A stretch of DNA of 64,000 nt from Bin80 sp026708685 (GTDB lineage: Bacteria; Bacteroidota; Rhodothermia; Rhodothermales; Bin80): assembly GCA_965200955.1 (NCBI GenBank), contig OZ241742.1:434001-498000 (forward strand), read 5' to 3'. Below are positions 19,252 to 29,310 of the stretch, piece by piece (positions within the stretch are counted from its first letter, which is position 1; every line of letters begins with the position of its first letter). A program made the translations under genes and the position numbers. Below the pieces are notes generated by a model that worked only from the letters and a program-made list of their open reading frames with translations, was not told the origin of the DNA and searched no databases.

Positions 19252-19915
19252 TCAGATATCGTACTGAGTATTCATGGCGTACGGATTCTCTTATCCATTG
19301 TAAGTAGTCCAGAAAAAATGCCTATACTCCACCGGAATTCTCCGAACTAAACCTCAATGGTTGAAAAATTTTTGCCTATACGAGAATCCACTATCCAATT
19401 TATTAGATCATTAGCACCCCTAATCATCACCATTGACATGTACACAAAACGACACTTGATGTGCTACTCATTGTGTCTGGCGAGATCACCCGTTTCATTA
19501 AAATAAGTTAGGATTTCTCTCATTCACTCTCTGGACGCTATCTGTCTAGGCAAAACACCAATGAGGAAAGAAGCAGTCTGGCATAAAAATCAATGCAATG
19601 TACCGATGCCTCTACCAGTGTAGAAAAATACATATACATGTGACTATATTACGGAAATTTGATGAGAATTAAGTCGCAAATAAGGTTAAAAACCGTAGAC
19701 ATTCAACAGGTATAGCATCTTCTGGAAAGTGGGTAAGATGATACCCAGAGTGCATTCCCATATGTATCTTGCCTCTATGGATCAGCAATTCATTCTATCA
19801 ATGGAATCTCATTAAGTAATGTCGTATCTTTTACGGTATTGATACTAAGATCAGCTTGTATAGAAAACCACTTTTCTTACCACTCTTCTATGCATGGATC
19901 CAGTAAGATCCTTCA
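19252..19915. other. Gene-poor intergenic region
   Basis: 664 AT-rich bases with no recognisable gene, tRNA, repeat array or strong hairpin. It begins the accessory stretch that continues to murQ. Confidence 0.5.
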
Positions 19916-20279
19916 ATGAAACCACTCCATAAACTTGATCGCAATATCTGGCCATATATCCCCAGAGACATATCACCCAGTGCTATCGCACTCATAGGTT
20001 TGATCACAGGTTACCGAAAGGTAACTGGAAAACATCTTTCTCTTGGCATGGATGAGTTCACAGGGTGGGTCATTGATCAACCAGCCCATATCCGCGAAGT
20101 GCTCACAGGACTATTCCAACTCCTTGATCTCATTTAGACAAAGACCTTGAAACTGCACTGCCAGATGAAGACCCACTATCGATAGAAGAAACTGTGAGAA
20201 TTCCCGAAGAGATGAAATATGAGGACATAGAACGACTCCATACAAATGGTGGTAGAACCAAAAATTTACGTTATGTTTA
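19916..20279 (+). pseudogene. Small gene with apparent frameshift, unknown function
   Basis: An ATG at 19916 opens 73 protein-like codons ending in TAG at 20135-20137. The adjacent frame then continues at once with 46 more protein-like codons, rich in acidic residues (LETALPDEDPLSIEETVRIP), to a TAG at 20277-20279. A single-base indel near 20130-20140 would join them into one protein of about 120 residues. No family is recognised. It lies 28 bases before the SEL1-like gene on the same strand, so they may be an operon. Sequencing error or programmed frameshifting are alternatives. Confidence 0.4.
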
Positions 20280-20307
20280 GCGAATTACAAGTCCATTTCC
20301 GCTCCTA

Positions 20308-21042
20308 ATGAATAAAAAGACGTTTGACAGGCTGTTACACCGTGCAAAGGGTGGTGATGTAGAATCACTGCTCAGGCTCGGAGAGTACTATCTGGAGCAC
20401 AACAACACCGACTCGGCTCTGTACTGGCTCCGCCAAGCAGATGATCGTAGTGCCCGTGCCCGCGAACTCGTAGAGCAGTTGACCGGGCAGGCGGGTGCAT
20501 ACGCAGACCCTACTCCGTGTTACCTCGACTACGATGATATGGTATGCAAGCCACATAGCAATTCTCGGATAGGTGAGCGTATCTCCGCTGGCAAATTCAT
20601 CGCTGAAATACTGGCAGGGATATTTACGCTGGGGATATACTGGCCATGGCGATGGTGGAGTGACAACCGATGGATCGTGGGTGCCTTGCAATCGATCAAT
20701 GCACACTTATTTATATTGATGCCACCATTGGGCAAGTTGCCCATGGAGGCACTCGTGTTTATTGAAGCAGAATTGGATGATGTGGGCGTGTGGCACTGCC
20801 CGCTACCGAAGACCCAAGATGGTCAATCGTTTGCCGCCCGCGAAGACCATGAGTCGGATTACGAGGCACTCTTTCATGCACTGCAGCTACAAAAACCAGG
20901 CGATGTATACAGGTTGCTAGAGCACTTGGAGAGGAAGCAAATGATCTATCCAATCCAGAACCCTTATTTTGAAGAATACCACGCCTACGGGCTTACCGTA
21001 GAGGGGATGGAGACGCTGGATGGATACAAGTCCAGCAGATAG
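20308..21042 (+). CDS. SEL1/TPR-like protein with C-terminal winged-helix look
   Basis: A 244-residue protein. Residues 1-55 form one or two SEL1/TPR-like helical hairpins (RAKGGDVESLLRLGEYYLE, TDSALYWLRQA). Residues 85-140 are aromatic-rich (GIFTLGIYWPWRWWS) and may touch a membrane. The last 60 residues resemble a winged helix (DVYRLLEHLERKQMI, then YGLTVEGMETLDG). Similar LT-x-EG-x-x-x-L segments often precede a nucleotide-related or TIR effector domain in larger proteins; here the frame stops directly after it, so an effector may be lost. Base composition looks more GC-rich than its surroundings, hinting at transfer. Function unknown. Confidence 0.6.
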   Translation: MNKKTFDRLLHRAKGGDVESLLRLGEYYLEHNNTDSALYWLRQADDRSARARELVEQLTGQAGAYADPTPCYLDYDDMVCKPHSNSRIGERISAGKFIAEILAGIFTLGIYWPWRWWSDNRWIVGALQSINAHLFILMPPLGKLPMEALVFIEAELDDVGVWHCPLPKTQDGQSFAAREDHESDYEALFHALQLQKPGDVYRLLEHLERKQMIYPIQNPYFEEYHAYGLTVEGMETLDGYKSSR

Positions 21043-21194
21043 GGTAGATGAATACAGCCGATTAGATGTGTTTCGGGTGCTCGCGTGAATACAGGACTCG
21101 CGGAATGAATATGGCGTATTCCACGCCTCGTTTTGGGACGCACTTTGACGCGGGTAAAGGGGGCGGGGAAGCCTGCTCATAAGCGATAACTTGT

Positions 21195-22450
21195 TTATTT
21201 TTTTTTGAAATATTTTTCAATTTGCGGGTTTCTACGACGATATTTGTCTCAGATTCCCTCAGAGATTGAACCCCATTTATGGAACATATTGGACAGCCCA
21301 CAATAAAGTTTGATGACTTCGTACACCTCCTCATCTAGGGCAAACTGGAAGTCATTCTATGGTCTTTTCTGAACAGTGGTAGCCCCCAGAGGGAAAGTTC
21401 GTGCATAAAGAACAATCTTTTCGGTGATAAGTGCGACTAAGGTTTTCCATACAGTGATGCTTTTGAGCTATCGTCATCAATTTTGGGAAGATGTCCGAAC
21501 TGTGGCAATGACTTGAATCTTTTAGACACAAGTTCCTCCTGCCATCGCAGAAGATACCATTCAAGTACCTCGCACGCGGTAAATTCATTTGAAGGAAAAG
21601 TGGTGAATAGGATTCATATCGTGCATATCGGAGAGTTTCTTCACGAGGTTTGTTCCCTTTTCGCTTTGCATTTTGTAAGATCTGATTCAGGGATTTCTGA
21701 GCTGCCTCCTCTGTTTTTCGTAATATACAAACACATCCAGAAACAGGAGAACTCTCTGGAATCTGAACATCCCATACGCCAACTTCACCGAGCTTTGCAA
21801 TCGTCTCATATGCTCTAACTAATCTTACCTCATATTTAATGGAAGATCAAGCAATAGGATAGCAGTCTGACCTTCATGTCCCATAAGATGATAAGCCTAC
21901 CAACGTAGGACTTTCCTAAATGAGATTAGCTTGTTGAATGACATTGGCCTTAATAATTCGCATCCAGATACGCCAAGCAATCCACTACAGACATCACTGT
22001 TCTTGTCAAAATTCATCTTGATTGCACTACGCACCTCAAAAATTTCTCATTTTTGTTGATGGGAGACCTGCCTTTGAAATTTTTCTTTTCAAATGAGAAT
22101 AGTTTGATCTTGTGTACACACGCATATAATTCCCAAATTTTGCCCCACAGAATAGGGCGAGTTTCCTTGAACTAATAGCGTTTGTATTGAGCATGGTAGA
22201 GGTACATGTGAACCATCACACATGATACGCTCTGAACCCGCACCCAACGAAAAGTTGGATTTTAGGATAACATAGGTCAGCATGTCAACGACGTATTTTG
22301 TTTCATCAATATTCAATTTTACATGTATGATTAAAATAATTTTTAATTGGCGACATTTTTTTATATGATTTTCTATAACGTAATCACAAGAAAATGTTAC
22401 GAGCCAACTTATTGTTGATCTCATACGATTTATAATTCCTTCCATCATTG
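21195..22450 (-). pseudogene. Decayed IS4-type transposase
   Basis: Between 21195 and about 21830 the minus strand reads, across all three frames, like the C-terminal half of an IS4-family DDE transposase. It shows a YETIAKLGEVGVWDV segment, then PREETLRYARY. After a frame change comes the hallmark EVLEWYLLRWQEELVSKRFK with SLPQFGHLPK, then TLVALITEKIVLYAR and a C-terminal tail ending in TAA at 21195-21197. At least three frame changes and an internal TGA make it dead. The 5' part up to about 22450 is weaker but has the right length. No terminal repeats were identified. Confidence 0.65.
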
Positions 22451-22513
22451 GAAACCGTATTCAACCTCTTCTTGGTTTCATGCGTATACGCGTTTCCCCT
22501 TAAAATCTAATCT

Positions 22514-23431
22514 ATGCCTAATCCCCCTCCTTTATTTGACGAGCTCCAAAGCCTCGTTACAGAGCAACGGAATCCCAACTCGTTACATATAGATGATGCC
22601 TCCGTTGAAGAAATTCTTACGATTATCAATACTGAAGATCAAACTGTGCCTCTTGCGGTGAAACAGGAACTTCCATATATTGCCCAAGCCGTAGAAATTG
22701 TCACCCATGCCCTCAAGAAAGGAGGACGACTCTTTTATGTAGGGGCTGGAACCAGCGGCCGGCTTGGAATCCTTGATGCTTCCGAATGTCCGCCCACATT
22801 TGGCTCGTCTCCAGAAGATGTACAGGGAATCATAGCTGGAGGGAAAGAGGCTGTTTTCCGAGCTCAGGAGGGAGCAGAAGATATCGCATCCGATGGTGCA
22901 GATGCCATCGCTTCCGCTGGAGTCACTTCAGAAGATGTTGTGTGTGGGATCGCAGCCAGTCGGCGCACTCCTTTTGTCGTTGGAGCCGTTGCTAAAGCCA
23001 AAGAGATCGGTTGCAAAACGCTATTTATCACCTGTAACCCTCGGTCTGCCTTCAACATTGCAGAAGTTGATGTTGCAGTATGTGTGGTTGTCGGCCCTGA
23101 AGTCATCATGGGTTCTACCCGCATGAAAAGCGGAACAGCCCAAAAGTTAGTCCTCAACATGATCACAACTGCCTCCATGATCCGACTTGGAAAAGTCTAT
23201 CAGAATATGATGGTAGACTTACAGATGACTGCTGAAAAACTTACGCAACGCTCCAGAAGAACGGTGATGACTGTGACTGGACTGAGCTATGATGAAGCCA
23301 CGACAGTACTTGCCGCTGCGGAAGGGCATGTAAAAACTGCACTTGTGATGACTCTGGCAGGGGTTTCTAAAGAGGAGGCAATGCAGCGTTTGGAAAAATC
23401 TGATGGTTTTGTACGAGGTGCATTGGTTTAG
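22514..23431 (+). CDS. murQ: N-acetylmuramic acid 6-phosphate etherase
   Basis: Cleaves the lactyl ether of MurNAc-6-phosphate to give GlcNAc-6-phosphate and lactate during peptidoglycan recycling. The 305 residues show the SIS-domain sugar-phosphate site AGTSGRLGILDASECPPTFG at about 79-98, a second conserved segment VGPEVIMGSTRMKSGTAQK, and a C-terminal UBA-like tail (SYDEATTVLAAAEGHVKTA). Length is normal. No partner transporter or AnmK gene is nearby; mfd follows 60 bases downstream on the same strand. Confidence 0.95.
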   Translation: MPNPPPLFDELQSLVTEQRNPNSLHIDDASVEEILTIINTEDQTVPLAVKQELPYIAQAVEIVTHALKKGGRLFYVGAGTSGRLGILDASECPPTFGSSPEDVQGIIAGGKEAVFRAQEGAEDIASDGADAIASAGVTSEDVVCGIAASRRTPFVVGAVAKAKEIGCKTLFITCNPRSAFNIAEVDVAVCVVVGPEVIMGSTRMKSGTAQKLVLNMITTASMIRLGKVYQNMMVDLQMTAEKLTQRSRRTVMTVTGLSYDEATTVLAAAEGHVKTALVMTLAGVSKEEAMQRLEKSDGFVRGALV

Positions 23432-23491
23432 CTGTTTTCCGTTCTTGTAGATTCCTCCATGGTTGTTTCATCTGAAACTCAGTAGTGTTTT

Positions 23492-26400
23492 TTGTCGGTG
23501 AGTAACACTCCACTTCAGAGACTATCGTCTCGGATCGTTCGTGCATCCTCTTTTCAGGCATTCCTCGCTTGGTGTAAAGATAGTCAAGCAAATGAGGAAT
23601 GCCTTTTGCAGAACGCATCGGGATCTCTACCCTCTTTTTTGATCCACCATGCATCTCATTCAGATCGATCAATCGTCTGTATCGTGCCTGATTCAGAAGA
23701 TGCACGGCTGTTGCATGGGGATCTCATTGAATTGGGGCTCCACAGCCTCTTGTATCCCCCATTTGGCTCCTCACCCTACAACGATGAACAGGTTGAGGAT
23801 TCAGCTCCAATGGTACGCCGTCATGATATCCTTCAGCATGTACATGGCGACGATCAAACCGTGGTTGTCGCAGGGCTGCAGGCCATTATGGAACGCATGC
23901 CTGCCCCCGAAAAAACTCTCTCTGAATCTGTCACTGTTCGTATCCAAGATAGAATTCCACCGGACAAGCTGATGGACCAGCTTGCGGCCAAGGGGTTCGC
24001 TCGCGTGGCATTTGTTCAGGAACCCGGCGAAATCGCATGGCGTGGTGGAATTGTTGATATCTACCCATACTCTGGCGGATTTCCACTGCGCCTTGAATTT
24101 TTTGGCAACGAACTGGAATCCATTCGGGAGTTTGATGCCATCAGCCAGCGATCGGTGAGTCGACTGGAAAAGGCTCGCATTGTCCCTCAACCCGCACATG
24201 CCGCAAAAGAATCAAACTGGCTTTCTCTCTTAGAACTTGTCGATCAGAAATGTATCCTGGTTCTGTTTGAAGAACCTCGCCTGAACGAAGACGGTCACGC
24301 AAAGTGGGAAGAAATTCAAGAAGAATACTCAAAGAGGCTCAAGTCCGATCCTGACTGCCCTGCACCAGAATCTCGCTATCTCTCACCAGATGTATTTTCT
24401 CGTGTCTGTTCAACCAAAACCAGAGTACATTTTCACGCATCCCTTTCGCGTTCTGTGAAACTCTTTCAAGTAGGCGGTCGCCCACAACCGCCTTTTGGTG
24501 GACAAATGGATCTAGTCCGATCAGATCTGTGTGAGCCAGGGCGACAGCATACGTATATCATCTGTGATAGCACGGGGCAACAGAACCGCATTGAATCTCT
24601 ACTTGACGAAGTTCAAGATTCTCGCAAGCCTTCCTTCATCGTTGCATCCATTCATCAAGGGTTTTCTCTCCCTGAAATTGGCATAGCTGCCTATACTGAT
24701 CATGAGATCTTTGGACGATATTTTCGCCCTCGTGCACGGAAAGTTTCTCGGACGGGCGGAATCCGCCTTCAGGAACTGAAAAACTTTAAGCCTGGAGATT
24801 TTGTCGTTCACAAAGAGTATGGAATTGGCAAATTTGCTGGATTTAAAACCATCAAGGTCAGAGGACGGAATCAGGAATCGGTACGACTTCTCTATGCCAA
24901 TGATGATGTTCTCTTTGTGAACGTGAATGCCCTCCATAAACTCAGCAAATATGCTGGGAAGGATGGCCAGGTCCCCTCTCTGACACGATTGGGGTCTGAG
25001 CAGTGGGAGAAAGCGAAAAACCGTGCAAAAAAACGCATTAAGGATATTGCACGGGATTTGATTCGCCTCTACGCAAAACGAAAGTCCGCAACTGGACATG
25101 CTTTTTCGGGGGATTCGGTCTGGCAAAAAGAACTGGAGGCTTCTTTTCCTTGGCAAGACACTCCTGATCAGTATGAAGCAGCAGAGGCGGTCAAACGTGA
25201 CATGGAGTCCATCACTCCTATGGATCGCCTCGTTTGTGGAGATGTTGGGTTTGGAAAAACTGAAGTTGCAGTCCGTGCAGCATTCAAGGCGATTCAGGAT
25301 GGAAAGCAAGTCGCACTTTTAGTGCCTACAACCATCCTTGCCCAGCAACATTATCTGACCTTTCGGAAGCGTTTAGAGGCCTTTCCCGTTCGGGTTGAAG
25401 TGCTTTCAAGACGTATTTATGGATCTCCCGCACGAGCACTCCTTGAAGATCTTAAGAACGGGAAAGTTGACCTCCTGATTGGAACCCAGCGGTTGGTTTC
25501 TAAAGATGTATCCTTTCGTGATCTGGGACTGTTGATCATTGATGAAGAGCAGAGATTTGGTGTTAGAATCAAAGAAAAACTTCGTCAATTCAGAGTAAAT
25601 GTGGATACCTTGACCCTGACTGCTACTCCTATCCCTCGTACCCTTCAATTTTCACTCATTGGTGCGCGCGATCTTTCCATCATTGGAACTCCACCACCAA
25701 ACCGACAGCCCATTGATACACAAATTCATTCGGCTGACATGAAAGTCATTCGTGATGCGATTCTGTATGAAATCAATCGCGGGGGGCAGGTTTTCTTTAT
25801 TCACAATCGGATTGCTTCCATTGAAAACTTGCTGACCAAGCTTCAATCTCTGCTGCCTAGTGTCCGTATCAAAATCGGTCATGGGAGAATGCCTCCTGCT
25901 GATCTTGAACGAGTGATGACCGACTTTGTAGATCATAAATTTGATGTTCTCTTAAGCACATCTATCGTAGAGAATGGACTTGATATTGCCAATGCCAATA
26001 CCATCATTATTGATCGTGCTCATTTATTTGGCTTAGCAGAAATTCATCAACTGCGTGGGCGCGTAGGTCGTAGTGACCGAAAAGCATTCTGTTATTTACT
26101 GGTACCTTCCATTCATTCCCTGACTCGAGATGCCCGCCAGCGACTTAAAGCCGTGGAGCAGTTCAGTGACTTGGGAAGTGGATTCCACATTGCAATGAGG
26201 GATCTTGATATCCGTGGTGCAGGAAATATTTTAGGGGGTGAGCAGAGCGGGTTTATCGCAGATTTAGGTCTAAATACGTATTACCAGATGCTTGATGAAG
26301 CCGTACGTGAATTGAGAAATGAAGACTTTTCCGAATTTTTCAAAGATGTTGACTTGCCCTATACTCAAGACACAACGATTGATCTGGATGTGAATGCCTC

Positions 26401-26872
26401 CATTCCAAAAACTTACGTATCTAGCGATCTTGAACGTTTATCTCTATACCGTAGGATCGGAGAATCTATGGATAATCCTGCTCTTGATGAATTGGAGGAG
26501 GAGCTGCGTGATCGATTTGGTCCGATTCCTGATCCTGCTCATCAACTCTTCCTTGGAGCACGCATGCGCCTGATTGGCCAAACCTTACATCTTCCGAGAA
26601 TATCATTCCGTAACCAACGTCTCTTTCTTCAACTTCCTTCAAATAGCAGTGATCAGCAATTTTATACAGAACTTTTTGATCAAATCTTAAGCACGCTGGA
26701 TCGCTTGTCTCTCTCTTATGTCATCAAAGAGTCCAAATCTGGGAAGATGCGGGCAATCATTCAGGGCGTTGAAACAACGGAATCTGCTTATGAAATTCTC
26801 AGCGGTGTTCAACCGAGGGGCACTTCACACGAAGTACAACCCGACACTTCTGCTGCAACGGCATCTCAGTAA
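23492..26872 (+). CDS. mfd: Transcription-repair coupling factor
   Basis: DNA translocase (1126 aa) that removes stalled RNA polymerase and recruits UvrA. Domains in order: UvrB-like module (1 to about 340); the RNAP-interacting CarD-like domain beginning FVVHKEYGIGKFAGF; the RecG-like helicase core with Walker A DVGFGKTEV, the DEEQRFGV box and TATPIPRT; the translocation segment GRVGRSDRKAFCYLL; and the C-terminal TRCF domain. Start is uncertain: TTG at 23492 or GTG at 23498, neither with a strong ribosome site. The last 74 bases overlap the convergent rsmG gene. Confidence 0.95.
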   Translation: MSVSNTPLQRLSSRIVRASSFQAFLAWCKDSQANEECLLQNASGSLPSFLIHHASHSDRSIVCIVPDSEDARLLHGDLIELGLHSLLYPPFGSSPYNDEQVEDSAPMVRRHDILQHVHGDDQTVVVAGLQAIMERMPAPEKTLSESVTVRIQDRIPPDKLMDQLAAKGFARVAFVQEPGEIAWRGGIVDIYPYSGGFPLRLEFFGNELESIREFDAISQRSVSRLEKARIVPQPAHAAKESNWLSLLELVDQKCILVLFEEPRLNEDGHAKWEEIQEEYSKRLKSDPDCPAPESRYLSPDVFSRVCSTKTRVHFHASLSRSVKLFQVGGRPQPPFGGQMDLVRSDLCEPGRQHTYIICDSTGQQNRIESLLDEVQDSRKPSFIVASIHQGFSLPEIGIAAYTDHEIFGRYFRPRARKVSRTGGIRLQELKNFKPGDFVVHKEYGIGKFAGFKTIKVRGRNQESVRLLYANDDVLFVNVNALHKLSKYAGKDGQVPSLTRLGSEQWEKAKNRAKKRIKDIARDLIRLYAKRKSATGHAFSGDSVWQKELEASFPWQDTPDQYEAAEAVKRDMESITPMDRLVCGDVGFGKTEVAVRAAFKAIQDGKQVALLVPTTILAQQHYLTFRKRLEAFPVRVEVLSRRIYGSPARALLEDLKNGKVDLLIGTQRLVSKDVSFRDLGLLIIDEEQRFGVRIKEKLRQFRVNVDTLTLTATPIPRTLQFSLIGARDLSIIGTPPPNRQPIDTQIHSADMKVIRDAILYEINRGGQVFFIHNRIASIENLLTKLQSLLPSVRIKIGHGRMPPADLERVMTDFVDHKFDVLLSTSIVENGLDIANANTIIIDRAHLFGLAEIHQLRGRVGRSDRKAFCYLLVPSIHSLTRDARQRLKAVEQFSDLGSGFHIAMRDLDIRGAGNILGGEQSGFIADLGLNTYYQMLDEAVRELRNEDFSEFFKDVDLPYTQDTTIDLDVNASIPKTYVSSDLERLSLYRRIGESMDNPALDELEEELRDRFGPIPDPAHQLFLGARMRLIGQTLHLPRISFRNQRLFLQLPSNSSDQQFYTELFDQILSTLDRLSLSYVIKESKSGKMRAIIQGVETTESAYEILSGVQPRGTSHEVQPDTSAATASQ

Positions 26873-27407
26873 TCTCTGCTTGTGGATATTTTACCTTTAA
26901 ATCTTTCTTTTCCTCTGTAATATCGCCCCCCTTCATGCAGTAGAGCACTCCTCCATCTGGAGGAGCTACCCGTGAATGCCATTCCCACAGGTTCACCAAT
27001 GAAGTCGTAGCTCTTGAAACGCTACAATGGATGGGAACGGTGAATTTTTCTGCCCTGCCATGCCATGGGTGTAAATTAGGTAGATCCAATGCTCGCTTGA
27101 AAGCTCTGACTGCCAAAATCTTTTTTTCAACGGCATCCACGGCATAGATCTTCACCTCTGGCCATATGATTGCAAGTGGTATCGCTGGTAAGCCACCACC
27201 AGTACCCCAATCTACAATCACGTCATGAGTAGAAAATTGCAGGCCAGCGAATGCCAAACATTCCTGAATGTGCTCTTCAAATCCCAAATCAACTGTACGT
27301 CGAGAGAGTAAATTGATGCGTTGATTATATTTTTGCAAAAGCTTTGCATAGGCCGTCAGTTTTTCGTTTTGGCAGGATTGGACAGAAATATGTTTCACGT
27401 GAAACAT
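26799..27407 (-). CDS. rsmG: 16S rRNA (guanine-N7) methyltransferase RsmG/GidB
   Basis: SAM-dependent methyltransferase (202 aa) acting on 16S rRNA G527 (E. coli numbering). The SAM site reads VDWGTGGGLPAIPLAI, followed by YAVDAVEKKILAVRAFKRAL and the SRA segment. The first residues MFHVKH are encoded by a parS site. The C-terminus extends a few residues past the normal RVVLRV end into the mfd gene. It is the third gene of mnmE-mnmG-rsmG, 30 bases after mnmG. Confidence 0.92.
   Translation of the reverse strand: MFHVKHISVQSCQNEKLTAYAKLLQKYNQRINLLSRRTVDLGFEEHIQECLAFAGLQFSTHDVIVDWGTGGGLPAIPLAIIWPEVKIYAVDAVEKKILAVRAFKRALDLPNLHPWHGRAEKFTVPIHCSVSRATTSLVNLWEWHSRVAPPDGGVLYCMKGGDITEEKKDLKVKYPQAEITEMPLQQKCRVVLRVKCPSVEHR
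27391..27406. other. parS: parS centromere site
   Basis: TGTTTCACGTGAAACA is a perfect 16-base palindrome identical to the consensus bound by chromosomal ParB proteins. It lies inside the start of rsmG, directly after the ATG's A, and encodes FHVKH. ParB loads here and spreads with CTP to organise origin segregation. The position about 26 kb from the candidate oriC is typical. parA and parB are not in this window. Confidence 0.9.
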
Positions 27408-27437
27408 TGCATATCGATTCTATATCCCCTCATAGAG

Positions 27438-29306
27438 TCACCCCTTTAGGAGTACCGTTAATACGGCAATGTCTGCAGGGCTAACGCCGCTGATTCTTGA
27501 TGCCTGTCCGATGGTCTGTGGTTGTATCTTGGTTAATTTTTCGCGTGCTTCCATAGTAATATTTTTGACTTCTGCAAAGTCAAAGGTCGGGGGAATGGAA
27601 TGGTTTTCCATTCTAAGCATTCGTTGAGCTTCTTCTTCCTGTCGGGTAATATAGCCAGCATATTTGATTGAAATTTCGACGAGTTGTTCCACTGGCTCCA
27701 TTCCTGGAGCTGGGGTAATGATCTGATCGTACACCCCGGCGGCTTCCAGTAGATCTTTCAGGTTGACCTGAGGCCTGCGTGTAATTTGGATCGCCTTGAG
27801 GGGTTGTCGAATAGGTGCGGTCCCTACTTTTTCAAGATATGAGTTACACATTTCGGGTCTTAGGGTCCATTCCGATAGTTGATTCATCGTTGTCCTAACG
27901 GCTTCTAAACGCGTCTTCATGCGTTGATAACGTTTTTCAGTAACTAAGCCAAGTCTTTTTCCGAGTGGAGTCAATCTCTGATCTGCATTGTCCTGACGAA
28001 GAAGCATCCTGTGTTCTGCCCGAGATGTGAACATCCGGTAGGGCTCTTCGGTCCCCTTTGCAATCAGATCATCAATCAACACCCCAATATATGCCTCAGA
28101 GCGTCGGAGTACGATTGGTGCATCCTTAGATAGATAACATGCTGCATTAATTCCCGCCATGAGTCCCTGGGCTGCCGCTTCTTCATAACCAGTGGTTCCA
28201 TTGATTTGCCCAGCGAAAAACAATCCTCGTATGTTTTTGGTTTCCAGTGAATACTGAAGTTGATGTGGGGGGAAATAGTCATACTCTATTGCATATCCAG
28301 GTCGTAGCATATGGACTTTTTCTAAACCCGGCACTAAGCGTAACGCCGCCTCTTGTATCTTTTCGGGCAAGCTTGTTGAAAAGCCATTCACATATACTTC
28401 TATTGTTCTTCGTCCTTCGGGCTCCAAAAACAGTTGATGCTGATCTTTGGTCGCAAAGCGGTCAATCTTGTCTTCTATGGATGGACAGTATCGTGGACCC
28501 GTCCCTTCAATCCGCCCAGCGAACATGGGACTTTGCTCAAACCCTTGACGTAGTATTTGATGGACTGCTGGGTTGGTCCATGTGAGATAACAACTCAACT
28601 GATGGTCGGTAAGTCGATCGGTCATAAACGAAAAGGGCATGGGAATGTCGTCACCAGGCTGCTCTGTTACCGCCTCCATATTAATGGTTCTTCCGTCAAT
28701 TCGAGGTGGGGTACCTGTTTTCAATCGGCCACTTTCAAAGCCAAGTTGATGAAGTTGTCCTGTGAGTCCTGTACTCTGTCGTTCACCCATGCGCCCCCCT
28801 CCAAACTGATTCTCACCAACATGAATGCGTCCATTCATAAATGTCCCATTGGTAAGAATCACGGTAGGAGCCTCGAAAGATTGCCCAAGCCTTGTTTCAA
28901 CTCCGCATATTCTATCGTTGGACACCTGGAGGTTGGTGACCATATCTGCCCGCATGTAGAGATTGGGTGTGTCTTCTAGGGCTTCCCGCACGAAAGTTGC
29001 ATACTCTATTCGGTCAGATTGAGCCCTTGGCCCCCATACTGCAGGTCCCTTTCGTCGGTTGAGCATTCTGAACTGAATCCCAGCCGCATCTGCGGCGGAT
29101 CCCATAATCCCGCCCAAAGCATCAATCTCCCGTACAATGTGACCTTTGCCAATCCCACCAATGGCTGGATTGCATGACATGCGCCCGATCGCTTCAAGAC
29201 TCATGGTAATCAACAGGGTTTTCGCGCCCATACGAGCAGCAGCTGCGGCAGCTTCCGTCCCGGCATGTCCGCCCCCCACAACAATCACATCAAACTTGCT
29301 ATACAT
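27438..29306 (-). CDS. mnmG: tRNA uridine-5-carboxymethylaminomethyl modification enzyme MnmG
   Basis: FAD-dependent partner of MnmE (622 aa) that installs the 5-carboxymethylaminomethyl group on U34 of several tRNAs. The N-terminal FAD-binding motif VVGGGHAGTEAA is at about 10-21, followed by SCNPAIGGIGKGHIVREIDALGG and CPSIEDKI, all diagnostic of GidA/MnmG. The C-terminal helical domain that binds MnmE and tRNA is full length. It follows mnmE by only 4 bases. Confidence 0.96.
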   Translation of the reverse strand: MYSKFDVIVVGGGHAGTEAAAAAARMGAKTLLITMSLEAIGRMSCNPAIGGIGKGHIVREIDALGGIMGSAADAAGIQFRMLNRRKGPAVWGPRAQSDRIEYATFVREALEDTPNLYMRADMVTNLQVSNDRICGVETRLGQSFEAPTVILTNGTFMNGRIHVGENQFGGGRMGERQSTGLTGQLHQLGFESGRLKTGTPPRIDGRTINMEAVTEQPGDDIPMPFSFMTDRLTDHQLSCYLTWTNPAVHQILRQGFEQSPMFAGRIEGTGPRYCPSIEDKIDRFATKDQHQLFLEPEGRRTIEVYVNGFSTSLPEKIQEAALRLVPGLEKVHMLRPGYAIEYDYFPPHQLQYSLETKNIRGLFFAGQINGTTGYEEAAAQGLMAGINAACYLSKDAPIVLRRSEAYIGVLIDDLIAKGTEEPYRMFTSRAEHRMLLRQDNADQRLTPLGKRLGLVTEKRYQRMKTRLEAVRTTMNQLSEWTLRPEMCNSYLEKVGTAPIRQPLKAIQITRRPQVNLKDLLEAAGVYDQIITPAPGMEPVEQLVEISIKYAGYITRQEEEAQRMLRMENHSIPPTFDFAEVKNITMEAREKLTKIQPQTIGQASRISGVSPADIAVLTVLLKG

Positions 29307-29310
29307 ATTG

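Noticed and set aside
22089..22448. 119-codon minus-strand frame before murQ as an independent gene
   Set aside because: Its position and distance fit the decayed 5' part of the IS4-type transposase better than a separate gene.
28247..28979. Long plus-strand frames inside mnmG
   Set aside because: They are antisense shadows of a clearly conserved gene.
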